Shown in pieces: positions 45,201 to 54,985 of a stretch of 64,000 bases of DNA. The stretch comes from Ascaphus truei (Eukaryota; Chordata; Amphibia; Anura; Ascaphidae), in assembly GCA_036426205.1 (NCBI GenBank), contig CM071568.1, positions 228,452,897 to 228,516,896 on the forward strand. The letters are read 5' to 3'. The translations under genes and the position numbers were made by a program. The notes under the pieces were generated by a model that did no database searches, was not told the DNA's origin, and was given only the letters and a program-made list of their open reading frames with translations. The stretch's first letter is position 1; every line of letters begins with the position of its first letter.

Positions 45201-46233
45201 CTTCATATTCAGATTGGAGGTTTTTTTTTCTCCATTAAGGTTTTGGTGTTCCTTGGAGGAACGCATACTGTACCGCATCTGCGCGATTGCACCCACCTGT
45301 TATTCTAGTCTTACCTTTACTTCGTGAGTAATTCGTTTTTTACATTTTGAGTGCGCTACTATTCTTGTATAATACGATCAGTCTTTTGATACATTAGTGA
45401 ATTTACATTTCCTAACGGAGGTCACAGCAGCTAAGCAGGAGTTGATGAAGGGAAATTACACACACGGCTGACTCCTGCAGCAATAAAAGGGGTTAAAGAT
45501 TTCCGCCTCCACCAAATCCCAGTTCTTTGTACAAATTTAAACCCTTTGCTCAACAGTTTATTTGCTTTGAAAGACGGCGAGCGTTCTCTCTCCCATAGCA
45601 GCCGCGGCATATGCCCACAGTGCATACATAAATGAAAGCATACATTTAATTCATTAACCTGGAGGTACCGGTATGAATTATTAAATGTATTAGCAGTTTG
45701 ATTTAGTATATCTGTGTTCCTCTTCCCACGTCTTCTGACCCGAGGTGTACTGTAAATTGCATTTTCATTCAGGATGTACTGTAGAGGCAGATATGCAGGA
45801 TGTTATATTTTGGCACTGGTTTCCCACAGCACCTTATCATAATCTCTATCTGAATCTGCTCTTATATTTCAGTTACCTTACAGTATGTGGCGCCGCAGAA
45901 GCATACACAATGTTTTAAAAGCTAAAACTACATTGACTCAATAAATGTCTCAATGGAGTTGTTGCCAGGCTTAGTGGAGCTTAGCTATAGTTTTCTGGTA
46001 GGCAAGGTCTTCCACACAGGAAGCTCAAAACAGAAAGTGCAATGTTCTGTAACTCTTGGCTCATTACCACTACTATTTAAACAACTTTGACCACTGTTTT
46101 AGGCTCTTGAAAAAGCACGACTATATGCTTAGTTTAGATGACTGTGATGTATACATTGAACATGTTTCCCCTGCTCATATAGTTTGGAGAATTTTTTGGG
46201 CACAATCTGTAGTGTACTGTAGGTTAAACACAC
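45201..46233. other. Unassigned stretch
   Basis: Several TAC(A/T)GTA (45268, 45748, 45777, 45880, 46213). GAGTGCGCTACTATT near 45350 resembles the foldback arms at 6779. No gene recognised. Confidence 0.45.
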
Positions 46234-46515
46234 ATTAATAATACTAACTTTATTTCATATAGCGCCTTTCTCCTAATGGGACTCCAAGCGCTTCACCATG
46301 ACAGTATAGTGCGCAGTACGCAGCACATAGGAACTTTTAGACGCAATCCCTGCCCAGAGGAGTTTATAACCTATGTTTTAGGTGCCTGAGGCACAGGGAG
46401 ATAAAGTGGCTTGCCCAAGGTCCCAAGGAGCTGACACCGGGAATTTTCCCTGATTCAAACTCAGTGTCATTGTTTACAGTCAGTGTCTTTTGTCACTGAG
46501 CCGCTCCTCTTCCCT
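46234..46515 (-). mobile_element. tRNA-derived CORE-SINE, minus, diverged tail
   Basis: Minus strand begins GAGCGGCTCAGTGACAAAAG and has the CCTTGGGCAAGCCACTTTATC core. The B box region is disrupted (plus strand GGGAATTTTCCCTGATTC). The tail differs from other copies, reading GAAGCGCTTGGAGTCCCATT, as at 25622. Confidence 0.7.
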
Positions 46516-46517
46516 AC

Positions 46518-46843
46518 TTGACATTTAATTTTTTTTTTTTAGAGAGACTGAAAAGAGGATGGCGTGCGTTCCTTATGCGGAAGTGGCTATGGAAAGTCAC
46601 TCACTTGCTGTATTCTGCTTATATACACGGGAAGGATGTTGATCTAGGGAGTCATCCGATTGCCAATTCTTGGAACCAGGAAGGAATTTATTTTTCCCCT
46701 TAATGGGGTTTTTTGTTTGCCTTCCTCTGGATCAATAAGTAAGTATAGATATAGGATAAAGTATCTGTTGTCTAAATTTAGCATAGGTTGAACTTGATGG
46801 ACGTAAGTCTTTTTTCAACCTCATCTACTATGTAACTATGTAA
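46518..46843 (+). mobile_element. CR1-type LINE 3' end
   Basis: CAATTCTTGGAACCAGGAAGG, CCTTCCTCTGGATCAATAAG and GTTGAACTTGATGGACGTAA lead to CTACTATGTAACTATGTAAC, an 8-bp terminal repeat. The architecture parallels CR1 3' ends. Scar-free counterpart of 24084-24240. Confidence 0.7.
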
Positions 46844-47232
46844 CACATCCTACGGTATTATACTTATCAAGTACAGTACTGTAAGTGATGCAAAAACATA
46901 AAAGCGGCTGAAAACAGAAGTGCAACATTTTAGCTTTGACGCATCATGAAATTTTGACCATCCCCATGTTAAGTGTCCATTTTTTATAGTATTTAAACAT
47001 TGAAGAAAGTACAATTATTTATCTTGTACTAGAACCTTAGGAGTGCCAAGAGTTATTTGCAAATAACATACAGTACATGTCGATGAATATGTTGTTGTTA
47101 TGTATTTACTACAAGAAGTCAGTCAAGGCTTGAGAATTGTAACCACAATTCCTTATTTATGTCTGAATGTTTCACGTCATCCTGTATTGGATTTAATACT
47201 TATGTTCTTGCTTTCTTGCCACTGGGAAGAAT
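46844..47232. other. Unassigned AT-rich stretch
   Basis: Overlapping TACAGTACTGTA at about 46873-46884 and TACAGTA near 47071. Nothing else recognised. Confidence 0.45.
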
Positions 47233-47892
47233 TTGCACTGCCAACAATCAACAAAATTAAAGGACTTGCCAAGTTCTCAGACAGCTCATTCAATTAAATG
47301 TAATGATGCTGTAAAGAGTACAGTAAGTTACCAGTCACATCAAAGCATCTGCTGGGTAATTGTTGTTGAACAAAGTGCATCCAAGCAAGATGTTCACCAG
47401 AAGCTTGTTACTGGTGTAAGCATCTATTACAGCTGCAACAAAAGACCAAACTACAGTAGGCCCAGCTGGCTGGCTTGTTACAAGCTTGTTAAGAGTATTC
47501 CAAAGTTAGTGTTCAATCAAATTCCAATTGCAAGTTGTAGAAAGATGCCAAGATTTTGTTTCATTAATATGTTTGTATTACATTTGTTTAAAGGAATGTT
47601 GTTCACTTATGGGTCCCGATCCACCCATCCTTATTACAGTACATCTAAAGAAGTGCCCCTTTGTGATTTCAGAAAGCTCTGTACCCACTATAACATCCAG
47701 GGGAATGTAGATGCAAGATGTCTCCTACTGATTCACCGTTACAATACCCAATTAATGTTCAGGGGATATCATGCCTGTTTTGCTTGTATTCACATAGGGC
47801 ATAGAAGGTTTTCTGCGAAGTGTGGGCATGCTGGAGAGGAGGATTTAATATGTCATCCTAACAATGGGGGGAACGGTTCGCTTAATATGTAA
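47233..47892 (+). other. Long open frame of unknown status
   Basis: A 219-codon open frame (opening with TTG rather than ATG) ends in TAA at 47890-47892. It is longer than expected by chance in AT-rich DNA. Composition is Cys/His/Tyr-rich, with stretches such as YYSCNKRPNYSRPSWLACYK and HACFACIHIGHRR. I recognise no domain, signal peptide or transposase motif. It contains three TAC(A/T)GTA heptamers, each of which would have shifted an older frame, so the present openness may be accidental. No promoter, splice signals or poly(A) site could be tied to it. Confidence 0.2.
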
Positions 47893-48440
47893 CTGCTACA
47901 CAATACATCACTTCATTGTGTTGCCAGAATATCCATGGCCCTCTCTTGCTGCATACAATCTAGCAACGAAAGAGTAAAAACCGCAAAATTCAAAACCTAT
48001 AACACATCTACACTCCTTTCAAGCCAATTTGGCTTTGAGAAATGTGTACTGTGGCTACCATATACAAAGGTAAATCACCTAGTATAAAGCAAAAAAAAAA
48101 AAAAACACATTTTAGTTACAGTACCTTGAAATGTAAACTTTTGCGGAAACCCTTTAAAGTTGAATGCTCTAGGTTTCCCCCCATCCTATCGCAACTGTCT
48201 CCCTGTCAGAGAACTAATTAGGAAAAAAAGGGAAGCACTTTGCTTGCAGTGCAGGAAAATATTGACGTGCATCAAAGCAAACTTGGCTTAGTATTGATAC
48301 AAAGCTCCGGAGTCATGAAAGTGCGATTCGTTGCATTGTGACTGAATCTGCGATATCTGCCATTAAAATCAATGGCAGATGTCGCAGATTCGGGTAAAAT
48401 ACAACTGATTGTGCTTTGATTACTCTTGGCTATAGCCTTC
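47893..48440. other. Unassigned stretch
   Basis: An A-run near 48091. GCAGATTCGGG and GAATCTGC near 48350-48396 form a small hairpin (CTGCGATATCTGCCATT / AATGGCAGATGTCGCAG). Nothing else recognised. Confidence 0.45.
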
Positions 48441-48443
48441 ATT

Positions 48444-48616
48444 GGCCCAGATACAGTACATCAAGCAGTAGTAAGGAAAACTGGAGGTGTTATCTCCAAA
48501 AATGAGTAAATCTTTGGTCAACTTGCATGCTAGTTGACCAAAAATGTACAAATTTTTGGAGATACAGTAGTGTAACACCTCCAGTTTTCCTTACCACTGC
48601 TTGATGTATCTGGGCC
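48444..48616. mobile_element. Palindromic MITE with scars in both arms
   Basis: Ends GGCCCAGATAC and GTATCTGGGCC are complementary, flanked by ATT (48441-48443 and 48617-48619). Arms share CAAGCAGTAGTAAGGAAAAC and CTGGAGGTGTTA. The left arm carries an extra CAGTA (TACAGTA at 48452-48458). The right arm carries an extra 10 bp forming TACAGTAGTGTA (48563-48574). Otherwise the arms pair closely. Confidence 0.85.
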
Positions 48617-48619
48617 ATT

Positions 48620-49605
48620 GTCTCCATAATCTCTTCACAATAAATATTTAGCCACATCAGCCGTGTTCCCCACACCTCAGCGTTATGCAATGTAAGAGAG
48701 TGCATAGGATTATAGTATAAAACAGATATTGTCACACTGACTGCACAGTTCTTCAAACTAAAACGATGATCTAATTTATACTGTAGATCTCTATATCTGA
48801 ATCAACTGCCATTATCAGATACACTGAGGATGCTATAGTATGCTGTGAAACATATCCTCCCTGTACTCAGGAAGATTTTCATCTATGAATGTACAGCTGC
48901 TGAAAAATTTCAGAGCCCGGGAAAAACATCTTATCAGCATAATGAATAAGGATCGGAGTGTTATCAAGTCTCAGTCCCATTTCCTGACCCATAGACATTT
49001 ATTGTTACCATCATTCTGTAACAAGAACCACTTAACATGCTCATGTAAAAAGTTTGATAGTATTAGCACTTTATGAAAGACCTGTTCAGTGCAAAGGATT
49101 CTAGTAATATATTTGGCTTGCAAACATTTTTTTGTATTTTATGTTTTAGTTTTGATTTTGCCAAAGCTCGATTTTTTGGGGCTTCGTTTTGGATTTTTAC
49201 CAAATTCTAAAGAAAAAAAACTATGAATACCGTAGTAAAATGCTAAAATAGAATAATAAATACGGGTGGGCACTTTCACTCGTGTTTTGTTTTTTATGTT
49301 AGTTTTGGTTCTAAAAAAAATATTGCGTTTTGGTTTTGATTTTGGTTTTGCTGAAACACAATGTTTTTGTTTTTGTTTTATATTTCAAAATTAGACTGAA
49401 GTTATAAAAATGCCCATATATGGCCCTAAAAATATACATACCTGTATACCCCAATGTTTTCTGATGGAACTATTGATTTTGTAATGAGTCCCTTTCAGGC
49501 TTTAAAGACTCCCCACCAGGATCCAGGAATATGGATTCTCAGCAACTCAGGCATGAGAGAAGACTCAAGCTTAAGTCTACCACATTCTTTTACTTCTCTT
49601 CATGC
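48620..49605. other. Unassigned; GGTTTTG-type repeat at 49125-49390
   Basis: TTTTGGTTTTGATTTTGG and GGGCACTTTCACTCGTGTTTTG are the complement of the AACCAAAA repeat at 20515-20632. The frame at 48885-49076 is unrecognised. Confidence 0.45.
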
Positions 49606-49620
49606 ATTGTTACTGTAACC

Positions 49621-50972
49621 CAGACTTTCTCAACCAGGGTTCCACGGATCCCTGGGGTTCCGTGGAGCAGTCCCAGGGGTACCGCCTAGCTGCCCGCATT
49701 CACTGTGTGGCCCACGGTGGCTTTCCTGGCTCTCCCCTCCCCCCTCCAGAGCCGCTCACAGGACTGCAGGAGCGCGCTCTAGCAGTGCGGCACTTCAGGT
49801 GCCTACTGCAAGCTAGAGCGAGCGTGTGCTTGCAGTCCTGCGTGCTCTGTAGTTTTCTGCCACCGCAACCTCCTGCTGCCACACGTGCCCGCCACCGCCT
49901 GAGGTAGGCATATGGGAGGTGGAGGAGGGAGATGTGAGATACAGTGGGGGGGCAGGGGGTAGTGATATGAGATGCAGGGGGGGGGGGGGTGAGAGGGAGG
50001 GGGGGGGGTATATGATGATGATGAAGGGTGCTGGGGGAGATAGATGAGGATGATTAAGGATGCTGGGGGAGATATATGAGGATGATGAAGGGTGCTGGGG
50101 AAGATATATGAGGATGATCATGATGGATGCTGGGGGAGATATATGAGAATGATGATCAGGGGTACATTTTTTTTAAATATGTATTAGGGGGTGGGGGTCT
50201 TTTAAAAATGTATTGGGGGTGGGGGTCTTTTAAAAATTTATTGGTGGGTGTTTTTTTAAAAAAAATGTATTGGGGCGGTGGGGGTCTTTAATATGTATTG
50301 AGGGTGGGGGTCTTTTTAAAATGTATTGGGCGGTGGGGGTCTTTTTAAAATGTATTGGGGCAGTGGGGGTCTTTTTAAAATGTATTGGGGCAGTGGGGAT
50401 GTGTTTAAAATGTATTGAGCTGGTGGGGGTCTTTTTAAAATGTATTGGGGTGGCAGGGGTCTTTTAAAAATGTATTGGGGCAGTGGGTGGGGGTCTTTAA
50501 AAAATGTTATATTGTATGTTATATTGGGGCGGTGGGGGTCTTTTAAAAATGTATTGGTGGGGGCATTTTTAATATGTATTGGCGGGGGCGGGTATTTTTA
50601 TTATGTATTGTGGGTGGGGTTACATGTATTTAGGGGTGGGTTTTTTTTGGTATGTATTTTGTGGGGGGGATTGAGTGAAAGTGGGGTAATTGACGGAAGG
50701 TAGGGGCGAGTGAGAGCAGAGAGGGGGGGAGTGAGTGCGTGAGGAAAAGAGGGAGTAAGAGTGAGACGCAGGGGAGATAAATACATGCGAGGCGGGAGGA
50801 GGGGAGAGTGAGTGAGACGGAGGGGAGAGAAATACATTGGTAGAGGGTGGGAAATAGAGGGGGCTTGTGAGGTGTGAAATTAACCTAATATGTGTCAACC
50901 ATTTAGGGTTTCCCCGAGATTTGTCGAAAAACTTCAAGGGTTCCTCCAAACAAAAAAGGTTTGAAATCACTG
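49621..50972. mobile_element. 1.35-kb hAT-like element, perfect 8-bp duplication
   Basis: Left end CAGACTTTCTCAACCAGGG, right end GGTTTGAAATCACTG, flanked by CTGTAACC on both sides (49613-49620 and 50973-50980). GGGTTCC blocks occur near both ends (GGGTTCCACGG; AAGGGTTCCTCC). The interior is a CpG-containing block followed by G-rich tandem repeats; there is no transposase. The exact duplication implies a recent insertion, and no TAC(A/T)GTA scars lie inside. Confidence 0.9.
50180..50640 (+). repeat. ~30-bp G-rich minisatellite
   Basis: Repeats of TGTATTGGGG-CAGTGGGGGT-CTTTTTAAAA with variation (GGTGG, TGGCAGG). About 14 units, inside the hAT element. The plus strand has G-runs suited to quadruplexes. 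Confidence 0.85.
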
Positions 50973-51838
50973 CTGTAACCCCTCCTTGCCTGGCTCCTAA
51001 GGAGTGTTACTGTGAGGTATTGTAGGTGTGGTGACACAGACTCCCTTTACCATCTCAGTGTGCTGGCATTCGGCTGGCTAGTAGTGTAAGCTCTAAGGGT
51101 GGTAAGAAAAGGGCGCCAGGAACTTTTTTATACAAACAGAACAGGTTTATTGACAGGACAGGCTTTTACACTTACAGTTCTCTTCCCTGGAGTCCAGACA
51201 GTTCCACAGTGAAATACACATGGCTTATATCACTTGATCTTGCACATTGTCAAGGAGACATGCATTTCCATAACCTCAATGGACCTGGAGTAATTTGAAG
51301 CTACTTTCCTATACATCAGTTTAGGGGTGTAGTTCCATCAGGGTTCCCATCTACCCTTCATCCTTACAATGACCTAGCCGTCTTTCTCAGTAACTTGGTG
51401 TGCCTACCTACTTCAAAGTTGACATTACAGTAACCTTGATGGTGTCTGTTCTGGAGAACCCTGGTTTAGGGATCTCACTGTGTGAATCTGTCACACACAC
51501 ACACACTCCCTCAGTGAACTGTTATGGCCTTGCCATCCGATATTAAGTGGTCTTATCTGGTTGGGGACACTCCCTAACGGTGAAAACAATAAAGGTGATC
51601 TCACATCTTACTCACAATTACACACTTACTTGACTATGACTACATGCAGACAGTTGAGACCCCCTCCTGTTTCACCCGGAGTCCTCCTGGTGTTGCTGGA
51701 ACATTCCTGTGGTCCTTCTGGGGTCTAGGGACCAACCCCCTATACTCCCATCTTTATACTACATGGTGACCTCACAGGTTACCATAGCTACAGGGGAGTG
51801 GTTGGGCTCCTCACCATACCACCCCACCCCATGTGACA

Positions 51839-51889
51839 GGGTGAGATCCTTCTAGAATGGGGGTGGGGCTTAACTTTCAGTTAGACTGT
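51839..51889. other. Short spacer
   Basis: Nothing recognised. Confidence 0.4.
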
Positions 51890-52306
51890 TGGCAACAATA
51901 TTTGAAAGGTCACCATTTAGCAACATCCCAGCAGAACATAACCCCTTGTATAACAATCTAGTAACCCAGCAGGGGCGTTATATTACTTTGGGATATATGT
52001 TTTTAGGGCCACATATGGGCATTTTTAGGACTTTAGTTGATGCGTCAGTTTCATGTTGCCTCTGTTTGCCGCAGGTTATGGAACTTTGCCTTACTGAGCA
52101 GATTGGAGAGCTTTTTTTAGTATGCGCCAACAAGTAATTTAAAAAAATTTGATACAGTGATGTGAATAAATTTGTTCGGAAAATCACGCTTAAGAAATTC
52201 TTTGGTGCAAGAGTTAAAAATGATGATGTAACTGAAGAAGTACAGAACTAGACCCTAATTTCATTGAGTCTTTTCCTAAGGGTGCAGAGGGTGGTAATGA
52301 TTATAA

Positions 52307-52813
52307 GGGCTGGGACCCGCTGCGCTCGGCGGCGCGGACGGCCGCGCGAGTGTTCACCAACAGCTGGGGAATCCTCCTGAGCCGGTCCCAGTCCCCCCTC
52401 ACTGACGGCTCACTACGCACTGTGACGCGTCAGCCGGCAGGGGATTCAAGAAAATTGTGATCCCGAGCGGTGACGCGTCACGTGGTGCGTTGATGAGCCA
52501 ATCAGCGGCGGGGGCGGTAGCGGAAGCTGTCATCAGGCAGCTTCCTACTCAAGGTAGTGTGTGTATGTTTTGTGGCAGAAGGGGGAGGGAGCTGCTTACC
52601 TTACAGCATCCCGCAGCAGCTCCCTCCTGCAGCCCGTCTAGGGAGGGGGGGGAGTAGCGGGTCCCTCCGCTCAAGCCACGCCCCCCCTCCCACTCCCGCC
52701 CACCTCCCGCTCTGGCTCCCGCTCCCTACAGACCGCATATCGCGGTCTGTGCCTGTCAGCGCCCCGCCTGTCTGCAGTGCGGGCGTGCTGACTGAGGGAG
52801 CGGGGCCTTAGCC
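52307..52813. mobile_element. Harbinger-like MITE inside the PLE
   Basis: Left end GGGCTGGGACCCGC, right end GCGGGGCCTTAGCC, flanked by TAA (52304-52306 and 52814-52816). GC-rich interior with GTGACGCGTCA blocks. PLE N-terminal coding sequence lies on both sides, so the insertion post-dates the PLE. Confidence 0.75.
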
Positions 52814-54252
52814 TAAGGATTTTAAAGATCTGTGTAGGATACAAGACCTTCAGGAATTACTTAATGATCAATTTGAAGGTGCTGAGTCCCCAAGAGAATT
52901 GGACAGTTTAAGCTCAAATTTTAAGAACAAGTCAGTTTTCTATCCATCTTTCATTAAGGGTCATTACATTTCCACCTTTGAGAAATTGGTTGAAAGGGAT
53001 TTGCTCCTTCTTGCTGGTGGCTTTAGCCCTCTTCAACATGAGATTTGCCCTCTTCAACATAATTCAAACATAATAATTTAACCAAGGCTGAAAAATTAGC
53101 CTTAATTTCCCCAAGGGATAATACAAATCTGGTGATTAAAGGAGCAGATAAGGGTGACACAATTGTGGTGCAGCATTGGAGGGACTATTGCGGGGAAGCT
53201 ATACACCAACATGGTGATACTTCCACATATGCTGTACTAGGTTCTGACCCCATCCACCATTATCTTAGATATCTGCAAAATCTGCTTGAAGAGGGCAAAC
53301 TTTTTGGGGTATTAAATGACAAAGAATTGTTTTTTTTTCTATTTAAGCCATATCCTATTATCCCCATTTTCACCATCTCCCAAAGACCCACAAGACATTG
53401 GTCTCCCCACCCCCCCCCCTGGGAGGCCAATTATCTCTAGCATAGGATCTTTGGGGGGTGGTCTATCACGGTATATTGACCATTTCCTTCAGCCCCTTGT
53501 CAGGAATCTCCCATCCTTTATTCTAGATAGTGGGGATCTTATTAATAAATTGACAACGATTAAAATGGAAGAGACTCTATGTGTGGGTCAGACGTGACCT
53601 CCTTATATACCTCTATTGATCACACCCAGGGGGTGTCAGCTGTTCACTATTTTTTGGAACTGATCTGATTGATCACTTTTTCAAAGCACTTTTTTTCTCG
53701 ATGCGATTCACTTTTTGCTTTCACACAATTATTTTCTATTTGATGTTTTTTTTTTTTTATCTCCAGACACGTGGAACAGTGATGGGAACAAGTTTTGCCC
53801 CATCGTTTGCCAACCTGTTCATGGGTTGGTGGGAACTGTTCCACGTTTTTGGAGATAAGAACCACTTTAGGCACAATATTATATTTTATTGATGTTTTAT
53901 AGATGATCTTATTTTGGTGTGGGATGGGGATATCACTAAGTTACATTCATTTATTTACTTATTAAACACCAACAAATTTAAATTGAAAATTCACTCCCAA
54001 TTTCAATTTTCAACATGTATATTATCTTGACTTGATTTTATATGTTGATATTAATTTAGATATACTGACAGATATATACACAAAAATCAACGCACTAAAT
54101 AATTTAGCAACATCCCAGCAGAACGCAACACCTTATATAACAATTTGCCTTACTGAGTAGATTGGAGAGCTTTTAAAGGACAAGTTGTGAAGTTGTAGGG
54201 AGCCACCAGTTATAGAATTAATTGAGAGTTATATAGGTCGGGGTTATACGAG

Positions 54253-54599
54253 TGGAATGGGACATTTGGTTGCTGTCATTTCATCGCAACCAAATGTCCG
54301 CCGGCGTTCGACCACAGAGGAATCCTCTGCGGCTGCTGATCTGCCGCTGGAACATCTGCTGCCGGCCCCTTCTAGGAGAAGGTACGTTTTAGTGGTTATG
54401 GTATGGTGTTTCAGGGGTTTTAGGAGTTAGGGTAGGGGGTTCTAGGGTAAGGGTGTTTCAGGGTAAGGGTTAAGCTTAGGCACTTACCTTAGCAGTGAAG
54501 TAGCCAGCGGTGACAGGTCCCGGTGGTGGGGTGAGTTGTGGAGAAGCGCCGGTGGTCATTTGGTTGCGGCAAACCGGCCCGACCAAATGTCCTAGACCA
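54253..54599. mobile_element. 347-bp MITE with 9-bp duplication and hairpin ends
   Basis: Flanked by TTATACGAG (54244-54252 and 54600-54608). Ends TGGAATGGGACATTTGGT and ACCAAATGTCCTAGACCA. Each end is itself a hairpin: GGACATTTGGTTGC / GCAACCAAATGTCC at 54259-54298, and CATTTGGTTG / CCGACCAAATG at the right. The 9-bp duplication points to a Mutator-like (MULE) class, which is inference. It contains GGTTTTAGGAGTTAGGGTAG repeats. Confidence 0.85.
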
Positions 54600-54654
54600 T
54601 TATACGAGTAAATAAGGGAGGAATTGCTTCAAGAAAAATGTCTTATTATTTTTA

Positions 54655-54985
54655 ACCAAAACTGGTAAAGTACTTCTAAACCTCTAGTACATTTTGGGCT
54701 GGTACAATTAAAGAGAGATCAAATAGAGCAGCTACAGTACCAACTGTGTGCCAAATAAATTGTCAAACTTGATTTTAACAAAACTGGTGAATGTGACGGT
54801 GAAGTACTTGTAAAACTCCAATTTTGCGCTGTTAGAATCAAAGGGAGATACTAAGATAGAGCAGCTATTTACCTGTGGACCAATTGCAAAACTTGATTTT
54901 AAGTGTAAACCAAAAATTGCCCACACTGAATGTGATGGCGAGGTTAAACCTTGCAATTTTTTAGCTGGTACAATCAAAGGTGATT
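54655..54985 (+). repeat. ~130-bp tandem repeat, about 2.3 units
   Basis: CTGGTACAATTAAAG (54698), CTGTTAGAATCAAAG (54826) and CTGGTACAATCAAAG (54964) head successive units containing AGAGCAGCTA and CAAAACTTGATTTTAA. Spacing is 128 and 138 bp. Confidence 0.8.

Larger units (their letters stand above)
49606..51838 (-). mobile_element. LTR-like sequence split by a hAT element
   Basis: On the minus strand it begins TGTCACATGGGG (51838), has a TATA-like GTATAAAGATGG (about 51757), an AATAAA (GTCAATAAACCTG, about 51150) and, if the hAT insertion is removed, ends near CAGTAACA at 49606. TG...CA ends, TATA box and poly(A) signal in the right order suggest an LTR. No target duplication and no coding region were found, so this is tentative. 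Confidence 0.4.
51890..54650 (+). mobile_element. Penelope-like element, split by two MITEs
   Basis: PLE blocks in order: NKFVRKITLKKFFG (about 52170), SVFYPSFIKGHY (52935), NLTKAEKLALIS (53085), IKGADKGDTIVVQH (53135), GLSRYIDHFLQPLVRNLPSF (53460), SDVTSLYTSIDHTQ (53590), GTVMGTSFAPSFANLFMG (53774) and FIDDLILVWDG (catalytic, 53897). Frames shift several times and stops occur (for example before FIDD). No GIY-YIG part is recognised. A ~40-bp sequence (TTTAGCAACATCCCAGCAGA) occurs at 51917 and again at 54101, and CCTTACTGAG(C/T)AGATTGG at 52089 and 54147, so parts are duplicated around the body. MITEs at 52307 and 54253 are inserted in it. Confidence 0.87.

Noticed and set aside
51100..51125. 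TGGCGCCC on the minus strand as a retroviral lysine-tRNA primer site
   Set aside because: It lies inside the LTR-like sequence rather than after its end, and no gag, pol or env is present; no endogenous retrovirus is supported.
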